Positions 32,950 to 43,500 of a DNA stretch of 64,000 bases are shown here, piece by piece. Where the stretch lies: NCBI RefSeq assembly GCF_029784135.1, contig NC_073745.1, positions 106,092,365 through 106,156,364 of the forward strand. Direction: 5' to 3'. A program made the translations under genes and the position numbers. This stretch comes from Toxorhynchites rutilus septentrionalis (lineage: Eukaryota > Arthropoda > Insecta > Diptera > Culicidae). The first letter of the stretch is position 1. Every line of letters starts with the position of its first letter. Under the pieces are notes generated by a model, which worked only from the letters and a program-made list of their open reading frames with translations, searched no databases and was not told where the DNA came from.

Positions 32950-34195
32950 CTGAAAACATGGAGAAAAAAGGAAGCATGTAAAATTTTTGTTCAAATTTCT
33001 AGGTAGCATAACAGATTGATTAATTTAAAAGGTATCCACAAGCATAATAACTATCAAAAATTACTTGGAAGCTCTCGCCAATAAACAACGGATAAAATTA
33101 AGAAATTACCCCAATAATTGCAAGATGTTATAGATAATAACGATGTTGTCGTGGACAGGAAAAAAACAAGTGGGCTTGGGAGCTTTATCGACTGAACACT
33201 TCAAAGCTGGAAATTTAACATCTTGTTAGGAACTGGATAAGTGAATAATGTGTACTACATACAATTCAGTTTTTTCTTACTAAAAGTCCAACTATCAACG
33301 TAACTATAACATTTTAGAGATCCGCCAAACAATCTGCTAGATTCAAATACGATCCGTTAATTACAAATATTAATTTCAATTTTGCAATATTAATACCTAA
33401 TTTTAAGAATTGATCGATGATTTCCATGATCATACAATATTATAATACTCAAGAACATCAAGAACAATCCGTCACATCAAATGTAACATTAACCCATATT
33501 GGGCCAAGCTTTTGAAAATTCGAACAGCAACTTTTATTGTTTATCAAGGCTTTGAAAAGCAACCATATGGTGATATTTTGACATCAAATGATCAGAGGCG
33601 ACGCGTGATCAAGTGAGCCACCTGTTCAATCATCAATGGTGTGTGTGCCGCGCAAAGATAAGCTTTCTTTCATTCCACCAAAGCAAAGGGTCATTCAAAA
33701 GTTTATTCTCAGCAAATGTGGTTCCGCTAAATATTTATCCACGATAGATATTGCAGCAGCTTTTACATCATGTGATGATCGAAGTTTGCCAACCAATGTA
33801 TCAAACTCCTCCTATGCAGATGACCGCGCTTCATCACCAAAGATTTGTGGGCGATTTCGTACGCGTGTATTCCATGGATGTCATTTTTAGCGTCCTTATC
33901 AACGACTGGCGTGCATAGTTGTACTTTCTGTTATCCCTAAAACCTTGCTGCTTGAAGCGAGGATCTAGCAGTATTGGTTAGGCTACTAATTCGTCTGACT
34001 CAAGATTTGTAAAAATAGCTCCGAAATCAATCCATTACAGAGCTTTTTTACAATCACTAGAACTGATTTCTCTTGATCCATATAATGTTGATCATGTCGA
34101 ATTATCAGTCGAGAGACTATAGCTGTTTTCGATAACGACATAGTTTTCTACCCGTTTTATATCCCAAACATTTTTAAAATGTTTCGAATGGAAGA
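32950..34195. other. Start of the zinc-finger gene intron region, mostly non-coding
   Basis: This is the acceptor end of the 32950-52713 intron (read on the minus strand). The sequence is AT-rich. A plus-strand fragment at 33636-33780 (SKCGSAKYLSTIDIAAAF) faintly resembles the start of an LTR-retrotransposon RT domain; it is short and unsupported by neighbours. Confidence 0.4.
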
Positions 34196-34568
34196 TTTCC
34201 ATCATTAACTGTATTATATTAGTCAACACATTTTATTCGATACCCACATGCGGGAGTTGCATGAAAAAAGTAACTGGCCATCTTGTAGTTGGATTTAGCA
34301 TAAGTAACTGTGGTCTACTAGTCAAGCCCTTTCATCTGATACCTATATGATCGGGTTTTCAGAAGGAATGTAGTCTGCCATTTTGTAAGGGTCGCTATTT
34401 TGGATTCACGTTTTTCATAAATAACTGTGTTCTACTAGTCAAGTCCTTTTTGTCAAACCTCCACCCATGTTGATGGGGTTTTGACAAAATATGTAGTTTG
34501 TCATTTTATAACGGCCGCCATCTTGGATTTCCATTTTACATAAATAACTGTGTTCTACTCGGGGCTCT
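34196..34568. repeat. Tandem repeats with TCTACTAGTCAAG word, left block
   Basis: Units of about 117-123 bp repeat the words TGTGTTCTACTAGTCAAG, TTTCATxTGATACC, GGGTTTTGA, GCCATTTTGT and ATCTTGGATTT. The block is interrupted by the SINE at 34583 and resumes at 35110. Confidence 0.7.
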
Positions 34569-34582
34569 GGAAACCCTATCCC

Positions 34583-34862
34583 TCTTCTTCTTCTTGGATG
34601 GCGTTAACGTTCCCTGTGGAACTTTTGCCGTCTCAACGTATGCATTAACTAGCGTCATTTGTTAATACTTAGTTAAGATTTCTTAAGTCAAATAACACGC
34701 CTTGAATGTATTCCGAGGGGCAAATTCGTGAATACGCGTGACCACAGTGCAAAGTCGAAGGAAATTTCTTTGACGAAAAATCCCCCGGCCAGAACGGGAA
34801 TCGAACCCGAACACCCGGCATGATAATGTGAGACGCTAACCACTCGGCCACGGGTGCACTAA
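34583..34862 (-). mobile_element. tRNA-derived SINE
   Basis: On the minus strand the element starts GCACCCGTGGCCGAGTGG (box A region) and has GGTTCGATTCC (box B). It continues about 200 bp and ends in repeated AAG triplets. The 14-bp sequence GGAAACCCTATCCC lies on both sides (34569-34582 and 34863-34876), proving insertion by target-primed reverse transcription. Transcription would be by RNA polymerase III. It is not a functional tRNA: the 3' half does not fold into an acceptor stem. Confidence 0.9.
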
Positions 34863-34876
34863 GGAAACCCTATCCC

Positions 34877-35109
34877 AACCAATGCAAATAAGGGGACTCA
34901 CGTATTATTTACTGTTTGGAGTCTTATATGTTTATATTTGATTACGTTGGATAGTTTCCTTTGACAAGCGATGGTTTTATATCCACCCGGAAGCTTTCTT
35001 GGCGATTTGCAATTAAAATCAATGCTACAGGATCGCGCGGAGCACTTCATTTTTAGTTTCAGTTTCAGGTTATGATTTCTATGCTCATGAGTTTCTATGC
35101 TGGCTACAG
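34877..35109. other. Unassigned intron sequence
   Basis: Spacer between the SINE and the second tandem-repeat block; no feature recognised. Confidence 0.3.
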
Positions 35110-35400
35110 AAAGGCGGCCATCTTATCAATCTCTTGGTTCTACTAGTCAAGCTTTGATGGGGTTTTGACAAAATAAAATAGTTTGTCATTTTATTACGGC
35201 CGCCATCTTGGATTTCCATTTAATATAAATAAGTTGTTCTACTAGTCAAGCCCTTTCATTAGATGCCCATATTGATGGAGTTTTGAAAGAAAATACATAT
35301 TTCGCCATTTTGGGGGGGCGGCCATTTTGAATTTGCATTTTTCATAAATGTGTTCTACTAGTCAAGCCCTTTCATTTGATACCCATATTGATGGGCCTCA
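35110..35400. repeat. Tandem repeats with TCTACTAGTCAAG word, right block
   Basis: Three further units (starting words at 35139, 35238 and 35354) of 99-116 bp, the same family as 34196-34568. Confidence 0.7.
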
Positions 35401-35477
35401 TAAAAGAACCGTGGGGTTTTTTTTGAGTCGTGGTTCATTCAAGAGTCGTTCTTTTGAGATCCGCGGCTCATTTTTAA

Positions 35478-37930
35478 AGAACCGTGGATCGTACCACTGC
35501 GATCCTTCAAGCTGCCGACACAACACCATCCACAGTTGATGTCCCAATCCACCGAAGATCCGCTCGTCTCGCCGCCAGGGCTAAGTCGGCCACCACAACC
35601 ACTCCACTGGAAGCTCATGTCAGGTCTGCTTCGCCTATGCTAGTTGAAGCGAGGTCCAATGCCGATATCTATGATGAATGGAGACGCAGCCGAGATGTTC
35701 GATACTTCTAGCTCCCCAACGAACCTGTAGAATGGCTAGCCAACCTGTTATTGTCGGTGGAGTTCCACCGGGAATCGTCGCATCCAGTACCATTACACCT
35801 CTGATTCCCCACCACACCGTCCATCAGCAGGAAAGTATGTCCACCAACACATCCACCAACCTCACTCTGCAATGGAACATCAATGGGCTGTACAACAACT
35901 TGGGAGAGCTGGAGATTCTTGACCGAGAGCTGTGCGCGTCCATCATCGCACTCCAAGAGATAAACCGAGTTTTCCCAACAAATATACAGAACATTATCGG
36001 GGGTAAATTCCACTGGCACACCAAGCGGGGCTCCGTTCTGCAACACTCCGTTGCTTTGGGTGTCCAGAGAAACATTTCCCATTCGCGAAAACAAATATCC
36101 ACTGACATGCCAGTAATAGCAGCCCGAATCGAGGCCCCGATTCCGGTGACCATCATTTGTATATACCTGCCATGTGGCACAATCCCGAAACTACGACGGA
36201 AGCTGCTTGAGGCGTTAGCAGGCTTGGAGCACCAAGAATCATCTTGGGGGACTTCAATGCTCATCACCGCAACTGGGGAATGCAAACACCAGACGTCAGG
36301 GGGAATATCATCGCCGACCCTTTGGAGGTGTTCGAGCTCTCGGTCTTAAATGACGACACTGATACTTTCCGTAGAGGTACCAGCAACACAGTCATTCATT
36401 CAGCAGCTAGTTTCAACTTGGTGGGTAGGTTAAGGTGGAACAAAGACGACGATCTTCATGGCAGCGACCATCACCCGATAACCATCAGCTACAACGGCCC
36501 GCCGCCACTCCCGACTCGCAGAAAAAGCTGACTGGACAACTTTTCAAACATCCTCCGACTTCTTGCTATCTAGGGATTTTTTCTAGTCTATCAACGAAAA
36601 CCAGCTGTCCCAGCTCGGATAGTCCACCCTTCTCAGCATCTTTAACGATCTGTGGAGAACACACGAGTTCCCCGAGGGTTGGAGACACAGCCTAGTAATA
36701 CCTATACCTTAGGCCGATCAAAGCAGCAACAACGTGAAAGGCTACCGTCCATTTTCCTTAATCTCGTGTTCATCCAAGATCCTGAAAAGAATGGCGAACA
36801 GACGCCTGGACACCTTTTTAACCGAAAATGGGAATTTGGACTATCGACAGTTCGGCTTCTGACCGGGTATGGACACCAACAACTTCGCGACCCTCGGAGA
36901 CGTGATAACCGAAGCCAACAGGAACCGTCAGCACATGGAGATGATAGCACTGAACCTGGAGAAGGCATACAACAGAACATGGATCCCGTTAGTGCTGAAA
37001 ACTCTGGCAGATTGGGGCGTTGACGGTAAACTACTGCACTTCATCAAGAACTTCGCCACACACCGAACCTTTGAGGTAAAAATTGGTAACATTAGCTCCC
37101 AAGTTTTCCAAGAGGAAACAGAAGTACCTCAAGGTTCTGTTCTTGCCGTCACCCTCTTTATCGTCGCCATGAATAGCCTGTTCCAGGTCCTGCTGGGGAT
37201 GTCTTCGTGTTTGTCTACGCGGATGACCCACATGAGCACAGTCCTATGGGTGTCACCCACTGCCCTCAGAAGAACAGTGGGTGACACCCATAGGACTGTG
37301 CTCATGTGGGTCCCAGGACACAACGGCTTCGCAGGGAATGAAGCCGACCGGTTTGCCGGAATCGGTCGCACCGAACCGTTTTTCACTTGGGATGTGCCAC
37401 TTGACGACGTGCAGTTGTGGATCACCAACTCTTTCCGCACCTTTTGAACCGAAAGGTGGTTTGCAGTTCCTCAGAAAAGTCAAGGGCTCGATTGTCAGAT
37501 TTGACGATGTGAAAAGAATAAGAGAACAACGAATCCTGTGCAGATTGAGGACCGGTCACTGCTCGGTCTCACACGGATTCAATAGAGGACCTTTTCATCT
37601 ACTCTGCGATCACTGTCAAATCCACAACTCCGTCGAGCGTTCTTGAGTGGTTGCCCGAAATTTGATGATCTGCGAAATCTTCATGGAATCAGCGGGAGTG
37701 TGAGAGACATCTTGAGAAACGATTCAGCGAGAGTAGCAGCGCTCTTCTGCTACCTAAAAGATGCCGAACTATTTTTCAAGATCTAGCGTCTGAACAATGG
37801 ATCAGTCAAGAATATCCTTGTTCCTTCCCCTCCACGATGAAAGGGAATAAGAACATTTCGGCATCTTCAACGGCACGGCTTCCTCTCCACTGGCCTGGAG
37901 CCATGGTCCAGCAAGCAAACAGCAATTTTT
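35478..37930 (+). pseudogene. LOA/I-like non-LTR retrotransposon, internally deleted
   Basis: In order: the end of an ORF1-like frame (to 35711); an endonuclease domain from about 35860 (WNINGLYNNLGELEIL, ALQEINR, and after a frameshift GDFNAHHRNWG and GSDHHPI); an RT with GYRPFSLISCSSKIL, LNLEKAYNRTW, VPQGSVLAVTLF and a YADD box at 37215-37226. The sequence then jumps through a perfect palindrome into RNase H (VLMWVPGHNGFAGNE) and a 3' zinc-knuckle region with LCDHCQIHNSVE. Several frameshifts are present. The 3' tail found in the copy at 22640 is missing, so it is truncated at about 37930. Confidence 0.8.
37225..37310. repeat. Perfect 37-bp inverted repeat at the RT/RNase H junction
   Basis: Arms 37225-37261 and 37274-37310 are exact inverted copies with a 12-nt loop. 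The right arm is genuine RNase H coding sequence; the left arm is its inverted copy fused to the YADD box. This is the signature of a fold-back template switch. Confidence 0.9.
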
Positions 37931-38656
37931 TCGTTAAGTTATGTTTCTCTAAACCCTCGTACAGTACGTCTCTGGTTTAAAGCAACTTGTGTTGACGGCA
38001 TTGAGATTCGTTTATTTAGGGGAGCGTCAAAGAATAAGGCAGAATGAACACGTTTTTAAAATTGAAATTATGAATGAAAATCAACATTTCCGTATCAAAT
38101 TAGTATTCCATTTGAATGAAAAACTTGTTTTGCAGGTAGTGAAAAAATATCATACAAAAATTGTTTTTAATACTAAAACTACCACGAGCGGTCAAATAAC
38201 CCATTTTAAGCTATTAGTCAAAATTTTCTTGCAAATTAAATTGTTACAATATAATTTGCATTCACTACTTTTCTTAAAACATACATCGAATGTATTTTTC
38301 GGTGCTTACTCCTCTCTTGTTAGTTTTTTACTGAGAAATATATGTAATATGTAATCTGACTACCGCAACGGGACATTCGACCCGTGCAAACATTCATATG
38401 ATATCAGAAAGATTTTTATGTGTGGTTGTGATACAAAACCATTTCATTACACATATTTGCTATTGCTTTATATATTTTGTTGTATTTGTGAATGAATAGT
38501 GAATCATTATAATTAATTGTATTGCTGACTATCCAAGCGAGCTAACAGGAACTATTCCAAGCTACAGTGCTCTTTTGCGTCGAAATATGTACACCAAGTT
38601 TATCAACAAAACTATATAAATCGAGTCCTTGTTTACTAACTATTCATTAAGGGTCA
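37931..38656. other. AT-rich intron sequence
   Basis: No recognisable feature. A 121-codon frame at 37989-38354 has AT-driven composition and no motif. CTTGA at 38657-38661 is the left target duplication of the BEL/Pao element. Confidence 0.4.
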
Positions 38657-38661
38657 CTTGA

Positions 38662-39335
38662 TGTTACGGACAGCTGAGGCTTATCGCGGATCGAGTTACA
38701 GATCCATAAGATAAGCAATATTTGAGATTATATTTAGAAAAGACCTCCAAGCGAGGTATAGAAACGTTTAGAAAGGACCAATGTAAGGCAATTAAAAGAT
38801 GTAAGAGCTCAAGTGTTTTGTTAGGCTAGAAAACGCTTGTAGTTCGAAATTATTGCCGGTCATAAATTCAGAATGGACGAATATTTAAATAGCGTCCGGT
38901 AAACAATTTAATGCATGCATCATTTAGGATGCATTTTTATTACCCTTTTCCATCCCTAGCTGCGCTCAGCCAGATACACCAGCAGGGTGTAATAAAATAA
39001 AAGGATGTTATTTAGAGCGAAGGATGGAAAGGGGAAATCCAAGAATAAGATAGGCGCACCGACGAGGTGCTATAAACTTAAGGTATTTTCTTAGGGTAGT
39101 GCAGCCGTCTCAGACTGCACGTTACCATACGCTAGAAGAAGGGACAAGGAAAGTAGATGATCTAAACGAAACCGATATGTTATCGGTTTTCAAGAGAGAG
39201 AGAGGAGATGTTCCTCGTCAATCTTAGTTTAAGGAACCATGTATATATTGTGAAACTTTTGAATAAATTATTTAGTATTGTAACAGAACTCACGCGAAAG
39301 CGTTAAAATTTTTCTTTCAATAGAGAAATTTTTCA
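38662..39335 (+). mobile_element. BEL/Pao 5' LTR
   Basis: A 674-bp terminal repeat starting TGTTACGG and ending TTTTTCA. By eye it is identical to the 3' LTR. CTTGA flanks the element on both sides. It contains AATAAA-like sites and a possible TATA-type stretch (TATATAT) about 100 bp before its end. A TGGTGGCTCCAG sequence directly follows at 39336, the expected place of the tRNA primer-binding site. Confidence 0.95.
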
Positions 39336-39396
39336 TGGTGGCTCCAGAGAGGAGCAGTGAAGATTTCCAAAGTGGAAAAAAGTGAAACTCTTCTCG

Positions 39397-40290
39397 GCAG
39401 TGGATGCGAGAAGTGATAATTCGCGAAAATTTATCGGCAGTGGATGCCAACAGTGTTAATCGCGAATAAAAAGTCTTTTTCAAAGTTAACTCGCGAACTC
39501 TTCTCAGCAGTGGATGCGAGAAGTGATAATTCGCGAAAATTTATCGGCAGTGGATGCCAACAGTGTTAATCGCGAATAAAAAGTCTTTTTCAAAGTTAAC
39601 TCGCGAACTCTTCTCAGCAGTGGATGCGAGAAGTGATAATTCGCGAAAATTTATCGGCAGTGGATGCCAACAGTGTTAATCGCGAATAAAAAGTCTTTTT
39701 CAAAGTTAATTCGCGAACTCTTCAAATAGCAGTGGATGCCAAAAGTGAAACTCTTCTCGGCAGTGGATGCGAGAAGTGATAATTCGCGAAAATTTATCGG
39801 CAGTGGATGCCAACAGTGTTAATCGCGAATAAAAAGTCTTTTTCAAAGTTAACTCGCGAACTCTTCTCAGCAGTGGATGCGAGAAGTGATAATTCGCGAA
39901 AATTTATCGGCAGTGGATGCCAACAGTGTTAATCGCGAATAAAAAGTCTTTTTCAAAGTTAACTCGCGAACTCTTCTCAGCAGTGGATGCGAGAAGTGAT
40001 AATTCGCGAAAATTTATCGGCAGTGGATGCCAACAGTGTTAATCGCGAATAAAAAGTCTTTTTCAAAGTTAACTCGCGAACTCTTCTCAGCAGTGGATGC
40101 GAGAAGTGATAATTCGCGAAAATTTATCGGCAGTGGATGCCAACAGTGTTAATCGCGAATAAAAAGTCTTTTTCAAAGATAATTTGCGAACTCTTCAATC
40201 GGCAGTGGATGCCAAAAGTGTTTCTTTCAACCGAAATAAACATTGTGAATTGATTAAGAAACCGGCAGTGGATGCCAAAAGTGTTCCTTT
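39397..40290 (+). repeat. Leader of 110-bp tandem repeats in the BEL/Pao element
   Basis: Seven repeat units start at 39397, 39507, 39617, 39760, 39870, 39980 and 40090, spaced exactly 110 bp within two blocks of three and four. Each unit holds GCAGTGGATGC twice, once followed by GAGAAG and once by CAACAG. With the partial units at 39730, 40200 and 40263 there are 17 copies of CAGTGGATG. A 33-bp connector separates the blocks. The array lies between the primer-binding site and the ORF, where packaging or regulatory signals sit. It has no coding capacity. Confidence 0.9.
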
Positions 40291-40503
40291 CAAACGGAGA
40301 CAAATATAAGTGAATTAACCAGCAAAAACCTTAAGCAGCAGTAGACGCAGCAGCACCAGCAGTAGCACCACCAGAGGTGACAACAACATCCGAGCCAGAA
40401 GGCCTCCCAGGACAAAGAGAGAATCGCCCAAGCACCAACACGGAAAGACGGAGATAGGACCGGATCAACAAAAAAGGTGTGATTTTTCCATTTTAGTTTA
40501 GTC

Positions 40504-43500
40504 ATGTCTTATCAATTCATTAGGAATAAGAATGGCAATTGCCGCTTGTGCAATGAGCCTGATTCTAGGGACGATTTAGTCGCGTGCGATGAATGTGACC
40601 GATGGTTCCATTTGACATGCGCAGGCCTAAATAAAAAACCTAAACAAACAGAAAGATGGATATGCCCCAAATGCAAGACCATAGAGAACGAATTGTTAAG
40701 ACTTCAAAAAACACAACCAACACCAATAGAAGAGATGATGAATATCCATAGAGAATCTATGCGGGCTCTAGTAGAAACTCTTAAAATTAAGAACGAGGGT
40801 AGAGAAGAAACCCCTGATTCAAATAGACTGTTACACCGGCAATCTCTCTTAGACCTCCCCTATTTTGATGGGTCATATAAGATATGGCCTAGATTTAAAA
40901 TAACGTTCGAAGAAACTACCCTTCAAGGAAACTTTTCCGATTTAGAAAATATAAATCGTTTACAGAAATATCTCAAAGGAGACGCGCTGAAATTAGTGAG
41001 CGCTCTTTTAATCGATAAAGCTAATGTTCCAAAAATAATGGAAAAACTAAATCTACGGTTCGGAAATCCCGAAACCATTTATTCGAATTTATTGAAGGAA
41101 ATGCTAAATGCGAGGAATCCACATTTTGGATCACCCCAAACAATGATTGATTTTGTAACATCGCTTGATTGTTTCGTGACAAATATAAAAATACTAAAAC
41201 ACGATGAATATCTCAATGATCCTAGATTGATTCGTGATTTAGTTTTAAAACTTCCAAACGACTTGCATCATCAATGGATCAAGTTTGTAGCTGATACAAA
41301 GAAAACAAGAGATATAATTGATCCATTTATACCGACGCTAGAGGACCTTTATAATTGGTTAAAACCTCAAGAAGAGTTGGCCACGATGCTACAGTCGGAG
41401 AGGAAAGAAAAACCTCATAAGAGCGGATATCTGAATACACATGCTGTAAAGGAACAAAAATATAGGCCGAAGCGCCTACCAAAGTGTTTCGCATGCCGAA
41501 ACGAGCATAAGACATCAGAATGTTCAATTTTTAAAAATATGAACGTTCAACAAAGGAGTGATTTTATTTTTAAACACAGGCTATGTTTAGCATGTTGTAA
41601 TTATACAAACCACATGGCAAAAGATTGCAGGATCGCAAAGCCTTGTGGAATCGATGGATGCAAACTTAGACACCACGCATTACTGCATAGAGCAACTCAG
41701 AGAGATGCTAACCTTAATAATACAGAAAGCGTTAATTGTCATGTAAATAAAGAGAACAAAATACTGTATCAAATCCTTCCAGTTACATTGGGCTGCGGAA
41801 AAAAGGAAATTAAAACTTTCGCATTTTTAGACCCTGGGTCATCAGTAAGTTTGATTCACGCTGATATTAAAAATAAACTTGGAACACAAGGGCGTAACAA
41901 CCCCTTAACGCTGGTTTGGACTAATGGCGAAACTCAGCAAGAACTAGATAGTGAAGAAATTTCCCTAAGTATACAAGGATGCAATAATCAACGTTATAAC
42001 ATACATAATTTGAGGACTGTGTCGGAATTATCTCTTCCCTCACAGTCAATGAATATTCATGAATTACGACGAGAATACAATCACTTAGAAGATATAACTC
42101 TCGAAGGATATGAAAATGCTATGCCAAAAATACTGTTAGGTTTACCGCATTCGTTTTTGATAAGCGGTAGGGAGACGCGATCAGGTAAATTTAATGAACC
42201 AGTCGCACAGAACACTAAACTCGGATGGGTTTTGTTCGGGCAAACTAACGAACATAAAAAATTGAAAGGACACGTGCTGATGAACGACGAAATTGATTCA
42301 TCAGATTATTTCAATAAAATGATGGAAAATTATTTTAGCCTAGAAGATTTCGGGATAAAAGTACCTGTAAAAACCTTGATGTCTAACGATGAAAAAAGAT
42401 CGATTGATATCATGAATTCCACTTTGAAATATGAAGAAGGAAGTTATGAAATTGGGCTGCTTTGGAAACAGGAGGATGTACAATTTCCGCATAGCTATCA
42501 ATCAGCCATGAACAGACTACGTGGTCAAGAATCAAAAATGCGTAAAAATCAATGTCTACGTAAATGGTATGTTGAGAAAATAAAGGAATATGAAACCAAG
42601 GGATACGCTAGAAAACTCACTCCCACAGAACAGCAGCAACGTGATCCAAAAATATTTTACTTACCGCACTTTACAGTTGTGAACCTAAATAAACAGCCCA
42701 TAAAGCCACGGCTTGTTTTTGATGCCGCTGCTAAGGTTAAGGGAGAGTCCCTAAACACGAATTTATTACAAGGCCCGGATGCAACGACGTCGCTATTTGG
42801 AGTGTTAATACGATTTAGAGAAGGAAAATTTGCGATAACTGGAGACATCAAAGAAATGTTTCATCAAGTTAAAATAAGAAAGGAAGATCAAAATGCCCAA
42901 AGGTTTTTATTTAGGGAAAACTTTGACGAAGATCCCGACGTGTATGTGATGCAAGTGATGACCTTTGGAGCTACCTGCTCGCCCGCATGCGCACAGTTTG
43001 TTAAAAACACAAATGCTGAGAAATTCAGAGAAAGTCATCTTCAGGCAGTAGAGGCCATTCAAAACAACTATTACGTGGATGACTACCTAGATAGTTTCGA
43101 CGATTTAGAAAATGCCTCAAAAATTGTGAACGAAGTTATTACCATTCACAAATATGGGCACTTCAATATCAGAAATTTTATATCCAACAGTAATGAGCTA
43201 TTGGGACAAATCCCGGAAGAAAATAGAACGGAAGTTAAAGAAGACTTATTAGGAAAATTTGAGGAATCATATGAAAAAGTACTCGGAGTGTATTGGGATA
43301 CAAAAAAGGATTTTATTCGCTACAAGGTGGATATTCCTGTTACACAGGAGTTTACGAAACGAAAACTGCTTTCACAAAGCATGAGTGTTTACGATCCACT
43401 TGGTTTATTATCACATATAACAATTCAATCTCGAATTCTAATGCAGGAGCTCTGGAAAAGTGGAGTAACATGGGATGAACAATTAAACCCAGCACTAAAG

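Noticed and set aside
33636..33890. Second LTR retrotransposon from an RT-like word
   Set aside because: Only about 20 residues resemble an RT start; no protease, RNase H, integrase or LTR sequence is nearby.
34790..34862. A functional tRNA gene on the minus strand
   Set aside because: Box A and box B are present, but the 3' side does not pair into an acceptor stem, and the unit is embedded in a 280-bp SINE with a 14-bp target duplication.
38000..38354. 121-codon frame as a host exon
   Set aside because: Low-complexity AT-rich composition and no family resemblance.
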